Positions 49,022 through 62,282 are shown, numbered from the stretch's first letter. The stretch: 64,000 bases of DNA from Akebia trifoliata (GCA_017979445.1 CM030711.1:47539560-47603559); one strand, 5' to 3'. Notes: generated by a model not told the origin, from the letters alone. Numbers and translations are program-made.

Positions 49022-49380
49022 TTAAAACCCTAGCTTGGTACGGCGCCAGTGCCTGCGCTTCGCGTTGTACCTGAAAGCCAAAAAAATAAGAGAGGAAGAA
49101 ATCGGTTAAAAATTTACTGGAAATTATAACGAAATTATAAGATTGATTAAAGATTGAGAGATGGAGACCTGATGGTGTTATCGGTCCTCATGCGGATCCA
49201 GTGAGGGATGGGCCTGTTCTGCCTCATCTTCTTCGCGAGTTTCTTCTTGATTCGGAAGGTTTTATGTGACGGCTGCCAGATCAAACGAAGATCAGATAAA
49301 ATACCGTAACAGATTAAAGATGACAAATTATAGAGGAATATTGAGATAAAGCGAGAGAGAGAGAGAGAGAGATTCACCAT
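49022..49380 (-). CDS. RPL39: 60S ribosomal protein eL39
   Basis: Small basic protein of the large ribosomal subunit, near the exit tunnel. Three coding exons on the minus strand: 49378-49380 (the ATG alone), 49169-49272 and 49022-49070. Spliced, they give 51 residues, the normal length of eL39. They start [20 protein letters not shown], continue [19 protein letters not shown], and end [11 protein letters not shown] before the TAA. The donor follows the ATG directly (ATG/GTGAATC), the acceptor is GGCAG before CCG TCA, and the second intron is AG/GTCTCC to TTCAG/G. All family-typical residues are present. The upstream region carries telo-box and TGGGCT elements typical of ribosomal protein genes. 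Confidence 0.96.
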
Positions 49381-49455
49381 TTTCGCTTCTGTTGCAGTTC
49401 GGGTAACTAGGGTTCAGAGACCAAGTAACGAGACTCGAAACAACCCTAACAAGAG

Positions 49456-49643
49456 AAACCCTAAATTGCGGATTTTCCGTTTTTGTAGCAAAACAATTGA
49501 TACCCAATTTCGCGCGAACCATTCGTTTGACACGTGACAATATTAGGGTTCACTTTCCCTACTTGATGGTTGGGTCGGGTTCTAACCCTAGCCCAACCTA
49601 ACTCTAATCCTTTCTTTAGACTCTCAGCCCAAACCCAAGCCCA
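49456..49643 (-). promoter_or_regulatory. eL39 promoter: telo-box and site II elements
   Basis: A telo-box AAACCCTAA lies at 49456-49464. TGGGCT (site II type, bound by TCP factors in known ribosomal protein promoters) occurs on the minus strand at 49590-49595, 49626-49631 and 49638-49643. This combination is usual for plant ribosomal protein and growth-related genes. Confidence 0.6.
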
Positions 49644-49679
49644 AGATACGAACCACTCACAAACTTCATTTTGAGTTTA

Positions 49680-51839
49680 ATAGCGGATGTATTTCATATT
49701 ATCAAAGAGTAAAAAGGACTTAAAATAATGAAAAATTATAAGTAATAAATATATTAAGTAAAAAAAAATTGTACGGTAGTGATTAGAACATAGTGTTTCG
49801 TCTTGGGTTATGGTTGGATTTGAAAGGGCCTTAGTTCGAGTCCAATCCAAATTTTGGTCTTCTTTACACACTTTGTATTTAGGATTAGGCCCATAGTGTG
49901 GCCCGGTCTGTTTTACTTATATATTATATGTATATTAAACATCATCAAACAAACACATGGTCTAGTGGTATGAGTATGACCATTGTATTGGCTTCAACAG
50001 ATCCGCTCCAATCTGTAATATACTTGAATACTTGCGGGCCAGGCTTGGACATAGCAATTTGATTTGTTGAATAGAATCGGCCCAACCCAATCATCAGATA
50101 TAGGGCAGATTTGGGCTGGATTTTGACATCATTAAAAAAGACTGGCCTATATAAATCCAGCCCGGTCCATTGACAACTCTAGATGAAACTTTGGGCAATT
50201 CTAACCGAAAATTGAAGGATCCAACTCAAATTTGGGTTGGGAAATTCTCATTAGAAATCTCTAAGTAACTAAATCAATTAATATAGGATCTTTTTACTAC
50301 ATCTTTACTAGAGGACGTCGATGGCCCTTTCCTTGGCACAATCTCTTCCCATATCCCAAGATGTTCTTAGATCACATCAAAGGCCGACATGTGACACCCA
50401 TGCATTGGTGCAAAGCCAATGAAACTAACTAATCTAAGGTGCGTATTATAATTATTTCGCACTTTACCTTAATTGATGGTGCCCCTAAACTTCAATTACG
50501 TAGTTTCAGTCGAGTGATGACTACGACATACCATTCTCATTTATACTTTTTTAGAGAAATCTGATTAAGGTCTGAAGTAATTGTCTCCAGCTTGAAATTT
50601 TACAAGACGAGTATAGTTAGTAAAAGCTCCAATGTAATTTCTATGAAGTATCCTGAAAACTCATACAAATTGAGGTTGTTCGCCGAAACTCTTATGAAAC
50701 AGGACTATTTCTCAAAAAACTTATAAGAAAAAAGACAATTTTTTGAAAACTCTTGTTTAAGGATAATAGTTTCCCAATAAGTTCTTACCAATGGGATTGT
50801 CCATTTTATTGTACTTTAAAAATAATATAAAGGAAAAAAAAAATGTGTCATATATTTCTTATTGAAGCCATAGTCCAAATTATTTGGTGTTGGACCGCAT
50901 TTTACGTGTTATCCCACTAAGGAGAACATGAAAAGCATTGACTCAAGATATTGAATTAAATAGAGTTGAATGATAAACAAGATTCATGTGATGATGACCC
51001 CAAAATTCAAAAAGGCATATAGATGATAAATCCCCAAGGACCATTCACAAGTATAGAAAAATGGTTAGAAAACTCGACAAGTCACCCTGAAACTTAAGTC
51101 TTTCGAAGTCATCTTTCTACTCGATGTCCACATTAGAAGGTATGAGGGATCTCAAAGAGCATTCGGTAGTATAGACCTATGTTACTTAGTTCGCTTGGTT
51201 CGAAAACTTGGATTCATGGTTTGCCACTGTAGAATGAACCTGGTTCGTAGTGGTACATAGAAGTAATTTGCTTCTTGATTCGCATTGGTTCCTTTGATCA
51301 GTTCACTAGCTTGGTTGGTCTGTGCGTACATATAATTGAAGCACATAAGTTATAAATACAATTATTATGTTAAAAAAAACTGAGTTAAAATAAAAATAAA
51401 GTAATATAATAATCCAAATTCTAAATATAAAAGTGAAATATATATTTAATAAATTGCTTTGGTTTATTGAATCAAATGCTTTTGGTTCATCAAACCCAAT
51501 CAAAATTCGATGGGTTTGTGGTTCGCTTGATTTTACGAATTCAATGGGAATCAAAATGTGAATTGGGTTAGTTCATGGTTCAGGCCAAGACGAACGAATT
51601 GGGTAACATAGGTGTAAAGCATAGACAATATATTAAGTATCAAATATCTATTGACCTACTTTGAAATTGGACTAAATCAGTATATGCTATGTTTATTTAT
51701 TTTTATTTTTTTCAAGAGAAGACAAATAAATATTTTTACATTTTGACTAAGCCAAGTATTGAGTATTAACAACTTCCAAAATCATACATTTTCAAGAATA
51801 CCCTTTAGAAATAACTCTAATTTGTATTTTAATGGTAAA
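49680..51839. other. Gene-poor stretch
   Basis: No gene supported. A tRNA-like trace with a TTCGAGTCC box is at about 49830 and a TGGTCTAGTGG box at about 49957, but they do not form a tRNA. Short frames carry no recognised domain. Confidence 0.5.
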
Positions 51840-52100
51840 AAATAAAGAGTTTTGTAGATGCGTGATTTTCAGATTTCGAAGATCACCTTTACGAGGATTT
51901 GGAGTCACCACAATTTCTTTTTGTAAAAGGGTGTAAATGGTCAACTGAAAGTATTATTTTAGAGAAAAATGTCATTTTAGTATATTAGTGATTCTCGTAT
52001 GAATTAGGGCACCGATCCATCGAGGATCTAGGTAAGTGATTTGATTAAAGAGAGGGAAAGGTGTTAAGCATCCCTCTCTCTCCATCAAATGATTGTAACC
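51840..52100 (+). mobile_element. Possible LTR fragment (Gypsy-like)
   Basis: It contains gatttggagtcaccac and ggaaaggtgttaagcatccc, spaced as in the ends of some plant Gypsy elements (Tat/Ogre type). No other element parts are seen nearby, so the assignment is weak. Confidence 0.3.
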
Positions 52101-52639
52101 TCGAAAGCTTGTCATTTTAAAGAATAAAAGAAAATAAGAAAATTTGATAAAACGACGATTTTGTGTCCTTAAACAAGGTGGAGGTTTAATGTCGGCTTAA
52201 ATTAGAAGGATCATTTTATTAAGAGAAGAGATCTTACCATGTTTTGCCTTAAACTCATATGATTTTGAAAAAATTATGGGTTTTGTGATTATGGGCCCAT
52301 TTTCATGGAATGAGAAAAACTCAATTATCGATGGTCTTAAAAAGTTTTTGTGGTGTGTGTGATATGTGATTATGTATTAAAGATGGTGCAATTTTGTTTT
52401 GAAAAGAGGTGCTTCAACCCCTATACTTTCGATTGAATTGAGGTCCGATCTACCAGAAGTAAAGGAGGGTAAAAATCACATCTTATGGCTATTCCAAATC
52501 AAAAATAAAATAAGAGAGGTAGGGAGGATAGAAGAGGAAAGATGGAGGGGTGAGAATGGAGATTTTTTACATCACTTGTCCTTTCTTTACCTTGTTTTTC
52601 TTTTTCTTTGATATTTTTTCTTGATCTCCAATTGATGAA

Positions 52640-52786
52640 CTTTAATTTTAGTCCTGATATGTTAGAGGTGTAAAACTTTTAGTGATTAGTGGATGTGAGT
52701 ATGGTGATTGAGCCTTAATTTTAGTCTTGATGCGTTAGAAGTGTGAAACTTTTAGTGGTTAGTGGATGTGAGTATGGTGATTGTGA
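52640..52786. repeat. Tandem duplication, period about 73 bp
   Basis: Two adjacent copies of a unit with ttaattttagtc, gttaga, acttttagtg and ttagtggatgtgagtatggt, differing at about six positions. Confidence 0.8.
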
Positions 52787-54067
52787 GATATAGGAGAGTT
52801 GAGGGAAAATTGAAACTTAACAAGGAAGATCAAGTCTTAAAACCTTATATTAAGAATGAGGAAAATTTTATAGGATATTAGAGGTAACTTTGAAGGGTAA
52901 AATGGGATGAAATGATAAAAAGAGATAGAATGTGTAAGGTTTGTGAGAGGGAGTACGTGTAAATTGAGGGTGATGGAAGAATATTTATAGAAAGGGGTGT
53001 AAATGAGTTGTTTATAATCCAAATAGATTGGATCTTTCAACCCATTTGGGTTGAGTGTTAGGTGAGTTGAATAAAGTAGGTTTTGATTAAAAGAATAGGG
53101 TATATAAGAGAGTTGTTGTTGATTTTTTTGAAGGGTGGAGGATATGATGACATGTGTCCAAAAGGTGTTGTGGGGATGTGTGTTAGGAGAGTTGATTAGA
53201 GAGAAGGGGTATGTGGACGACTTGTCATGAGGGATTCGAAAAGATTAATGGGAGTAGGTTATGACATAGGCACAAATGAGATGTGGGTAAGTTAGTTTTT
53301 TAAAGAAAGGTAGTGGGGTTGGTAGATGAATTAGAGAGGTGGGTTGAGGTGATGACATGTGTCGCCTTAAGATGATATTGGTGATTGATTGTGATTATTG
53401 GGTTGAGACTTGCATTTGAGATAATAGTTGGACTTTAAGTTTAATGGGCTTGGTGGTGGATTGTGTGTGTATATGGTTAAATTTTAAGTCTAATGAGCTT
53501 GGGTTTCTAACCCATGAGTCAAGCAAACGGGAGCCCTAGACTATTTCTTGGAAATAGAAGTATATTTTTGGAGGGTTTGAGCCTTGGGATTCATTCCAAT
53601 TTTTGTGGACTTTTGCATTTTACATGGAGGGCCCGTCCAAATTCAAGTGTTTGCAATTTAATATTATTTTTCAATGAAATTTTGTAAATAATTTTTATTA
53701 TTTACCAAAATATCATTATATAATAACATTAAAATCCTTATTTTTATAGCATCAAACAACAAAATAACATTAACTTTTATGATCATTTACTAAATCAAAG
53801 ATTCTAGAACCTCAAATTACATGTGAATCTTTCTTTCAAACACACTGCTCCAATGAAAGGGGAAAGAAAAAAAAAAATCAAGTTTTCTATAGATTAATAT
53901 TTATTTCTAGGTTTTAACAATCCTTTGAATATTCTCTCATCTAAGTATTCTATTCGACAAAAGCCCTCAAAGATCTTTTGAGACTAATATTTTTCTTTTG
54001 GAAATTGTTAATAGTTAATACTTGGAAGATTAAATGTTTGTGTTTTTCTTTGTAACTTATTATAGGA
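52787..54067. other. Gene-less stretch
   Basis: G/A-biased plus strand between about 52.8 and 53.6 kb, but no open frame of note and no recognised element. Confidence 0.5.
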
Positions 54068-54241
54068 AGTGTAGATGCAAAAAACTTGCACTACTTTTAG
54101 ATCTGTGCGGTACTCTCGTACTTTTGGATGTGCCTACAACAACACCCTTCAACGCTCAAGTCAGAATCTTAGTATAAAGATATTATAAAATTTAGAAGAT
54201 CATCACAGGTCTCAAGGTAGTGCAAGTTTTTTACATGTACA
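54068..54241. mobile_element. MITE-like element with about 25-bp inverted ends
   Basis: Left end tgtagatgcaaaaaacttgc; right end in reverse gtacatgtaaaaaacttgc, both followed by actac. The interior is non-coding. Confidence 0.6.
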
Positions 54242-55023
54242 GAAAGCAATTATTACATATCGTAAATCGCTTGTTGCACTTCATTTTTGATATATTTCTT
54301 TTTAAGTGGAAGTTTGAGGAATTTGTCTAAGTATAATAATTTTTTTAATTTTTATTGAGAAGTACAATCATACCAATAGAGTGTGAAGTGCGGTTTTTCT
54401 CTTCAAACGATGAGATACAATTATTTTTAAGTGATCTGCAATTAGTTATTCCCCATATACATACAATCTTCTTAGTTTCGATGCAACTCGACTCGATGAA
54501 TATCGCAATTTTTATTATATATCGCAATTAGTTAGTACATTTAAGTCACATTGATTGATGGATCATTTTTTCAAACATTAGTGTCCCATTTGGGGAAAAA
54601 TCCTCCTAAGGATGACATCACCAAGCGTCTTTTTCTTCCATTTTTTCTTACATCTTCTAGTATTAGAATGTCTTGTTTTCAAATTTGAAAATACATGTGA
54701 TCATTGATATATCCGTTGGAAGCAGCCGTTGCACGTTGCGAGCTGTCCTCAGTTCCCCTAATCCCTGGGTCAAAGGAAAAGAGAGGAAGAACGCGGAGTC
54801 GAGAAACTTACAAAATTTTTATGATATATTTTTGTCTACATTCACGATCTCCTATACTAGGTAGTAAGTTGATAAACTACTATCATTAAATAATATTGAT
54901 GTCAAACAATCCTATTAATAGCTAGAGTGAAGCTAGCTTGACTACTTTAGTAAGATTTGAAATCTTAACAAGGGTTGTGGGACTATTGTGGACTGCCATG
55001 TTGACCAAATAATACCTCAAACT
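54242..55023. other. Gene-less stretch
   Basis: Nothing supported; overlapping frames at 54673-54889 lack recognisable features. Confidence 0.5.
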
Positions 55024-55311
55024 AGGGTTGTTAATGGGTTGGTTCCAGTTCAATTCATATAGCAAATAGAATTAGAATCGATAATTTTTCTCAATTTCTA
55101 TTTTTATTGATTTCGGTTTTGATTCTCAAACCAAGAGAATTAGCGTTGGAACTATAAAAAATTATCTTTAAATTACTCTAATTCTCAATTTTTTATCAGT
55201 TCCTATAAAAAAAAAGTTTCAACTGATTCAATTCAATGCAACCTAACCCTAATCGATTCCAATAAAGGGGTAAAATCAAAATTGTCCTATTGGTGCCCAT
55301 TGACACGCCTA
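55024..55311. mobile_element. hAT-like non-autonomous element (relative of 43359-43943)
   Basis: Left end tagggttgttaatgggttgg; right end in reverse taggcgtgtcaatgggcacc. The interior repeats words such as aattctcaatt and gattccaat seen in the 43.4-kb element. The flanking duplication is not preserved. Confidence 0.5.
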
Positions 55312-55499
55312 CCTTAGTTCTCTTGAGTTTTTTTTTTTTTTTTTCCTTTCTTTCTTTAAAATGTACCTTTTTTCACTTTGATCGAAGGCTTTGAAAATGG
55401 ATTGTCATTGAACTTTCAAATTTAAATTTACATTTAAAAGCTAATGTGAAAGATATTTTTATTTTTATTTTTATATTTCAATGTGTTGTATGGAAGTCG

Positions 55500-56601
55500 A
55501 ATAAGAGTAAAGATAAGAAAGCAAAATGAACACACAAGATTGATGTGGTTTGGTAAATTGCTAACATCCTCGAAGAAGAGAGAAAAATCTATTATCAACT
55601 ATAAAGACTACAAACCCTTTGTCCACAACCATAAAGAATATCGCAGAGCAAAAAACCATTAAAGAAACCCTATTCAAAAATACAATATATACCTAAAAAA
55701 AATTTGCCTCGAGGACGTTACCCTCCGAACCCCCACATGGACCCACTCCACTTCAGAAAAGATCCCTTTCGATACTACCTAACCTCTTAAAGTCCAAGCC
55801 CAATAAAAATACTAAACATCTCACAACAAAATGTTGTTAAATTTAACGATCGAAGTCTATTTAGCATTCGGTCATGCTTATGGATGCCACAAGGAGGTGA
55901 GGTCAGGAAACCTTTAGTCAAATAAAGTGATTTTTTAATAGAAATTCATCGGCTGACGTTAACACGTCGTATTATATTAAAGTACTACTGGTACTATGAT
56001 CTCAATGACATTATTATATTTGAGAAAAAAAATGTGACAGAGATATATGTAAATCGCTTTCATGCCAACTTAATCATCATAAGCGCTTTTTGTTAGTATC
56101 CTTTCAATTCAAAGCGACCAAGTTAAGCAAATCCCATGGAGTGCGGTTCGGTTCACATGGGTCCAATCTTTCTTGGTCTTAAACGAAACCGTGTTAATAA
56201 TCTTCTCCCTAATTCCATGTTTCTAAACGCGTAAAAGCCACATGTGGTGCTACTGTTTCAGGTTGTTTTTTGGAAAAATCTTTAGATATCGTTTTGACAT
56301 TCTGTAGGTAGAGTTAAAAGCGCTTTTGAAGTTCAATCAAATTACCAACTTTTTTTTATTTTGTTGTATGCTTCTGCTTCCAAGAATCACGGTACTACAA
56401 GTGCTTGAACTAAAAGCAATAGAAATGACGGTAAAATTGTGGTTTGGTGAGGGGTGTTCGTTTAAATTCACTTTTTTGGGATATATTGGTAATTATGTAA
56501 AAGGTTTTTTGGTTCTTCTATTTTTTTTTACCGAGTCCTGGGCGTATATTTTAGTTATTAACTATACAAGGGCATTATCATTTGATAATTCTTTATGTTT
56601 T
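55500..56601. other. Gene-less stretch with an LTR-type motif
   Basis: Near 55520-55580 is acacacaagattgatgtgg followed by tttggtaaattg, a diverged copy of the motif at 2.1 kb. The 110-codon frame at 56326-56658 runs into a Helitron end and has no recognised domain. Confidence 0.4.
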
Positions 56602-56632
56602 ACTAGAAGGTGGCATGTGCAAATGCACATGT
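56602..56632 (-). mobile_element. Helitron 3' terminus
   Basis: On the minus strand: GTGCATTTGCAC hairpin, ATGCCACCTT, then CTAGT ending at 56602. This is the clearest of the three sister termini. A MITE at 56719 probably lies inside the same Helitron. Confidence 0.55.
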
Positions 56633-56718
56633 TTCTAAAGGGTTTATTTGTAGTTTAAAATATTAATTAAAGGATGGTTTTGAAGATTACATATTAAAAA
56701 TAAGGGATGTTTTTGTAA

Positions 56719-56930
56719 GAGTGCTGATAATCTGACTCAGGCACGTGGCAACTCAATCAATTTACCTGACGTGAACCGTAGATGTGCTCTCCTTGGGATA
56801 TAGAACTACGATTTCCTATAAAAAGGTGCAATTCTGTATCCCGAGGAGAGTAGATCTATGGTTTCCAAGTCTGTCACGTCAAGTAAGTCAATTGAGTATG
56901 CCACGTGCCCAAATTAGATTATCATGACTC
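56719..56930. mobile_element. Mutator-like MITE with perfect 9-bp target duplication
   Basis: TTTTTGTAA occurs at 56710-56718 and 56931-56939. Ends read gagtgctgataatctgac and, in reverse, gagtcatgataatctaat, both leading into GGCACGTGGC. The centre is ttgggatatagaactac facing its complement tgtatcccgag. It defines the group of 3879, 19347 and 43949. Confidence 0.85.
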
Positions 56931-56939
56931 TTTTTGTAA

Positions 56940-58574
56940 TACTAAAAATTAACCAACATGATAGGATGTTGGTTGCAATTTTCTTGGTTTTTGACCAAAA
57001 TGGTCTTGATTATGTTTAAGTTTAAGTGTTAAGGTGGGGTTATTTTAGGAATCCAAATTTTGGTGTCGAACCACTTCTACTCCGCCTTCTCCCATTATAA
57101 TAGTAAAGAAGTTTAATCAAATTCCCACAAATATTGAAAATAGGAAGTAGATATACGTAGCTTCTTATTTTTGGACTCTGATCTCTTTTAATTAGAACAT
57201 ACAAAAAAACTGATTGACTCAATTGAATTTGACTAACTTAGACGAGATTTTCAAAATATCACCCGAGTCATCTCAATTGTCAAATGAGACATTGTGTGAG
57301 ACAATTCACAATGTGTATCTCACTTGTTCTCGAACGAAACTGAAATGACTCGAACAAACCATCTCAATCTTGGACAAGATTTGAAACCACGATTTAGTGG
57401 GTTCATGTCACTTGTTCTTTTCTTACATTCTAGTCAAAAATGACTTAAATTCCCTCATCCTCAACCTCAACCTAAGAAAATGGCTACTGGGAGGAGACAC
57501 GGCGGGAGGGGGAAGATGGCTACCAAAGTGAAAGCCGATACAAAGTAGATACTAGGGGTCTTGATGAAATGAACGACCAAATATAATAGTATTATAGTGA
57601 AAACCAACTCAAAGTGGGCACTATGACACATACATATATAAGCTTAACTTTCCACAACACTAACACCTAGGTATTTTTAGTATATTGATTGTGTTTGTAT
57701 CAAGCCCTTCAAACACTATAGTCTATATTGAAAATCATTAGTAATTTTTTTTTAAATTACTAAATCAAATCTTCAATCCATCATTTTCAACCTGACTTTA
57801 ATCCCATACAAAAAATCATTGATTTTTCTAGCAATGATTTCATCGTCATTAACTTCTCCAATCTTGTTTTAGAGGTTTTGATCAAAGTAGATATATAGAA
57901 ACTTCTGATAGAAGATGAGGGTAAATTTTTTTCCCCAACAAGTTGAAGATGACTAGTTTTAGAAAGAAAAATAAGACAGACTTTTTGCTTCTTTGATGAA
58001 GATAAGGGAATTTAACTCATTTCACAATGGTCTAGAAGAAAGACCGAGGTCAACAAGCATGCCATGAGCTTGAAATCATAGGCGCATCACAAATAACATC
58101 AATTGATGAATCATTTTCATCATCATCATTATTGAATGGCTATGAATCACCAATCATAATAATACTCTAAAATCATTTTTCATTTATACGCTTGGAGAGC
58201 TTTCTCATTTGAGTATTTTTCATTATATATATACTTGAGTAAAATGGAAACATTAGCTAATTAAAATTCTTTTGATGTATAGATCCAAAATATGTACCAC
58301 GTGGCTTGTTTTTATCCTACCACAAAATCCACATTCAAGCTACCCATCCACAACAACACCACACGTGTACTGCTCTCAAATATTGTTCCCTCCCTGTTTT
58401 TTTTTTTTTTTGGATTTAAATATAAAGAGACCAAATGATAATGTAGGGCAGGGATAGAGGCCCTCATTTGGACCATATGGATTATTACATTGATCTAAAT
58501 GAAACCTTAACCAATATATTCTTTGGTGTTGTTTGTCTACACTAGGTTTAAATATGAGTGGTGTTCGGAGGCCT
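56940..58574. other. Gene-less stretch
   Basis: AT-rich, no coding frame or element ends supported. Confidence 0.5.
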
Positions 58575-58880
58575 TAAAGTGAACTAAACATTTTTCAAAA
58601 TAAGGGTTAGAAGTTTCGGAATAGACTGATTTTTTCTGAGGATGATTTCTATGATGAGGAAATATTCTCACCAAAAATCAACTCATTCCAAAACTTCTAA
58701 CCCCATCAAAGTGATTTAAAAAAATTGGATGGTCCATGATTCTTCAACTTGTAAACTAGAAATTTTGGAATGAGCTGATTTTTGGTGAGGATAATCTCTT
58801 CATCGTAGAAATCATCCTCATAAAAAATCAACCCATTCTAAAAATTTTAACCCTTATTTTGAAAAATGGTTATATATTTT
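58575..58880. mobile_element. Foldback element related to 22944-23335
   Basis: It shares the core words tttttcaaaataagggttag, gaagtttcgga, gaggatgatttctatgatga and aacttctaaccccatcaaa with the earlier copy, and is likewise an inverted repeat. The outer ends are less clear than in the first copy. Confidence 0.7.
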
Positions 58881-60039
58881 GTTCATAAATCAAGGATTCA
58901 AGAAGAAGAACAAAAATACCAAGGACTCAAGAAAAAGAACAAGAAGAGAGAAAATAAGTTTCAAGGTAAGGTGTAGTAGGAAATAATTCCCCCCTCTCCA
59001 CTTTCCATCTCCTAACCTCCTTCTTTCACTTCTTCATTTTCAATTTTTTTTTTTTTTTTTGAAGTTTTACCTCTATAAAAATGTAAATGCTTGTCACCAT
59101 AGGGTCTCTCTCTTAATGAGGTGACTCCCATGATCTTAACCCAGAATAAAATCCTTTAAAATTTAATGGTACTAAGTTTCATTTTCAATTAATTTTTTTA
59201 AAATTTCTAAAAAAATGAAAAATAATCATGTCATAGGTTATCACCCAACGTGGAGGAAATAGGATGCCTAACATTTTTCCTATTTCCTAAATATACCCCC
59301 TTACTTAGATATTAGGTATATTAGTCTCTTATTTGTACAAAAGTCACTACAAAAATGATTTTTTGAAACTATTTTTCGGATGCCCCTTAACACTTTTTTT
59401 TCTAAAAAATAATGGTGACAACTCCAAATCCAAATAATAGAGATATTTGAAAATGAAAAATTCATGTTTACAAATGAAATTAGATAACTTCATTGATGAA
59501 AAATAAGGCAGTTGAATGATTTTAATAGATTCAAATTGAGAGAAATGAAGCAGTGAAAGTGGATTTAACATATGCGAGAGTGAAAATATAGAAAATCAGA
59601 AATGAGAGGCGGTGTGAGAACAATGGGGCTCCTTGGTCATGGTACGGTGCTAACTTAGGTGTTTGTTGGCTTCTGTAAATAGTAATTTATTTTAATAAAG
59701 AGTTAAGAAAAGAAGTTGTTATACAAAGACATCCTAGTTTGTGTTAAGCAAATGACAAGCTACAAACATTTGAATGTATTTCGCAAGGTGTTCCTCAACG
59801 AACAAACAATAATTGTAACTTTACCTTAAGGTGGGTGAAGTTGGAAAGTGACATTGAGGGACAATGTAAGAGTGATGTTTGGTGGTAAGAAGGAATTTGA
59901 GTGTATGGGTTCTATTTCATTTTTTTTTGTTAATATCAGATGTCCGGACTAACAAAGGAAATATGAATGTTGGGAGATGATAGGGATGAAAAGGGAATGT
60001 TTGAGAGGCGTGAGTATTGTTGGCTCAAAACGAGGTGGT
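58881..60039. other. Gene-less stretch
   Basis: Low-complexity and AT-rich sequence with a T20 run near 59050; no gene supported. Confidence 0.5.
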
Positions 60040-60313
60040 CAAGAACGGAGCCAAGATTTTTCCCATGTGAGGGCAACCAAGAATAGAAATTTTTTTTGTG
60101 AGAACAACTAAGAGTGAAAAAAAAAAAAAAAAAGTTGTGGGGGACAGCTAAGAGTGATTTTTTTTTTTTTTTTTTTTTAAATTTTGTGGGGCTAACAGTG
60201 ATAGATTTTTATCTACCACTAAAATCTATCGCAATAGCTCACTAATCTATATACTTTGAAAAATTCTTGTGGGGGCAAGTGCCCCCACAACCCTAAGTGT
60301 AAATCCATCCCTG
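60040..60313. mobile_element. hAT-like non-autonomous element, 274 bp
   Basis: Left end caagaacggagccaag; right end in reverse cagggatggatttacac. The 8-bp flanks gaggtggt (60032-60039) and gaggtgtt (60314-60321) match at 7 of 8. The interior includes A19 and T22 runs and a gtgggggcaagtgccccc palindrome. Confidence 0.65.
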
Positions 60314-62282
60314 GAGGTGTTGAGTGTTGTGAGGGATGGAGAAGTGAATGACTATCGAAAGGGTGTTTTGAGACCTGAATACATAATAACCCTTGAGGTA
60401 GGTTGGTAGTGGTGTTTTGTGTTAACAAAAGAAAAATAAGTAAAATGAAAATTTCACAAAACATAGAGAATTTACGTGATTCAACAGTGTACCTATAACA
60501 TAGATGAAATTTGAATCAAATCAATATATGTTTTAGAGAGAATAGTTCTAGAAATATCTAGATGTCACAACAAAAATAAGCAAGACTTTTCTCAATATTA
60601 AACCCTAATTGCATCAATGAACCGAATCCAAAAAAGAAATACCAAAAATACCCTATTCGACAGGGTCAGATTTTTGAATCAAGTCATGGATCGGACCCCA
60701 CACAATTTGCCGATACCTAAAATATCCCCTATATCACTTGTGGGCCATCGAGAGGTACAACTAAACTGTTCTCGAATTAATTCCCATAATCAAGAATCCT
60801 ATCACAACATGGTATTGTCACGGGCATTTATCATTTCCAATATAGTTGGACGTTTGATCTAGAACTGAAGATCTTCCAAATTCATTGGTCGGGTTAATGT
60901 GCCCTTTTAAAAAAAAAAAACTCAAATAACTAACTAGAGCATCACATGCTCCTACCATAGTGAAAATAGGTAGAATTAAGACAAGAAAGGGAATTTCAAG
61001 AAGAGAAATAAACAAATATTTTTTTCTTTAACTAAACCTTATAGAGTAAATATTGAGATTTCCTTTCTCTTTCACTCTCTCTTTCTCTTTCTCTTTCTCA
61101 TCTTTGGTTTTCGATTTGCTTAGTAAATGTTGAGAGTGATGGGGATGTATACTCGACGCCTACCAACAAATTCTGGGACATGTTGGATGGTTTGCTTTGC
61201 TTACGAAGAGCGTGAGGAGCGCCGTGAATTGGACCGGGTCAGAATATGGGGCGAGGCGACGTGACATGCAACAGCACTCGTTACATGTTGAGAGGCCTGG
61301 GCCCACCTGCACGCGTTATTGTGGCTCCCACCAACTTACTTCACCTCTTCTCCTTTAAATTTTTTTTGTTTTTGACAAAATCACACTCTCTATCTCTCTT
61401 TCTAGTGTGTTAGCTGTAAACCAAAAAAAAGGGTTTTTCGAGAGATTTAATTAGATTTTGTTCCCTCATCATATCTCTCACAAGTCTTGATAGTGATATC
61501 TGATGTTATTTTTTCTTTCACTCACTTGTCTCTTCTCAATGCCATACATGCTTAATGTGAAAATGAGTGCTTTTGTAAGTAGTTTTTTTTTAGGGATTGG
61601 ATCGGATCAAATTGGGTTGAACCCAATATGCAATCCATAGTTTCGGATTTTGATCGAATCGATGAGATTGATGCCATGACAATATACTTATGTGTCTAAA
61701 TTGAATTGGGTTCGGAGTGTGATAGATGTCAGAACTCAAATCTAATCCCCATACACCTTGATCCCTTTTGAACCCGATCCACTAAAAGCTCCATCCACAA
61801 TTTCTATGGAGTGTGGTTGAAAATAAAGTTTATAATAGTGAGGGGGTTATAAAGGTGGGCTAAAAGATGACTTTAATCAAATATAATTTTTTTTTTTTTT
61901 TTTTGAAAGTAACAATCATTATAATGGTATTAAAATAGTTAATAGTGATTTTGATTAATAATAAATTAAAATTCCAAATTTCAAAAGAAAATTTCTACGA
62001 CATAAGCTATTTCGGCTGTCATTAAGCTAAGGCGTTATGTCGTTATAACGGATCCAGTTAAAACTTGATTAGGGGTAAAAATAAGAATGATGAAAGGACA
62101 TAAATGGGCGGATATGACAACAAAATTAATGGTACATTTATAAAATATTTGTCTATTAACTCGAAAATTAACATACGGCCCCAACCAAGTAAATATAAAA
62201 TCCAATGGTCAAAAATTACACTCGAGATAAGTATTATCAGGATACACATAAATATTTTAAAAGTGTAATGATTTTCTAACGC
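60314..62282. other. Gene-less stretch
   Basis: A weak copy of the 2.1-kb LTR-type motif (gagaatttacgtgattca) lies at about 60465. A CT-rich tract (61060-61100) and somewhat GC-richer DNA at 61190-61340 could be promoter-like, but no gene follows on either strand. Confidence 0.45.

Noticed and set aside
49775..49970. Possible tRNA or SINE (TTCGAGTCC box, then TGGTCTAGTGG box)
   Set aside because: The boxes are in the wrong order and spacing, and no cloverleaf can be drawn.
56326..56658. 110-codon plus-strand frame
   Set aside because: It runs through a Helitron end and has random-looking hydrophobic composition without a domain.
61021..61480. A CT-rich plus-strand segment resembling a 5' leader
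   Set aside because: No start codon with a meaningful frame or exon follows within the window.
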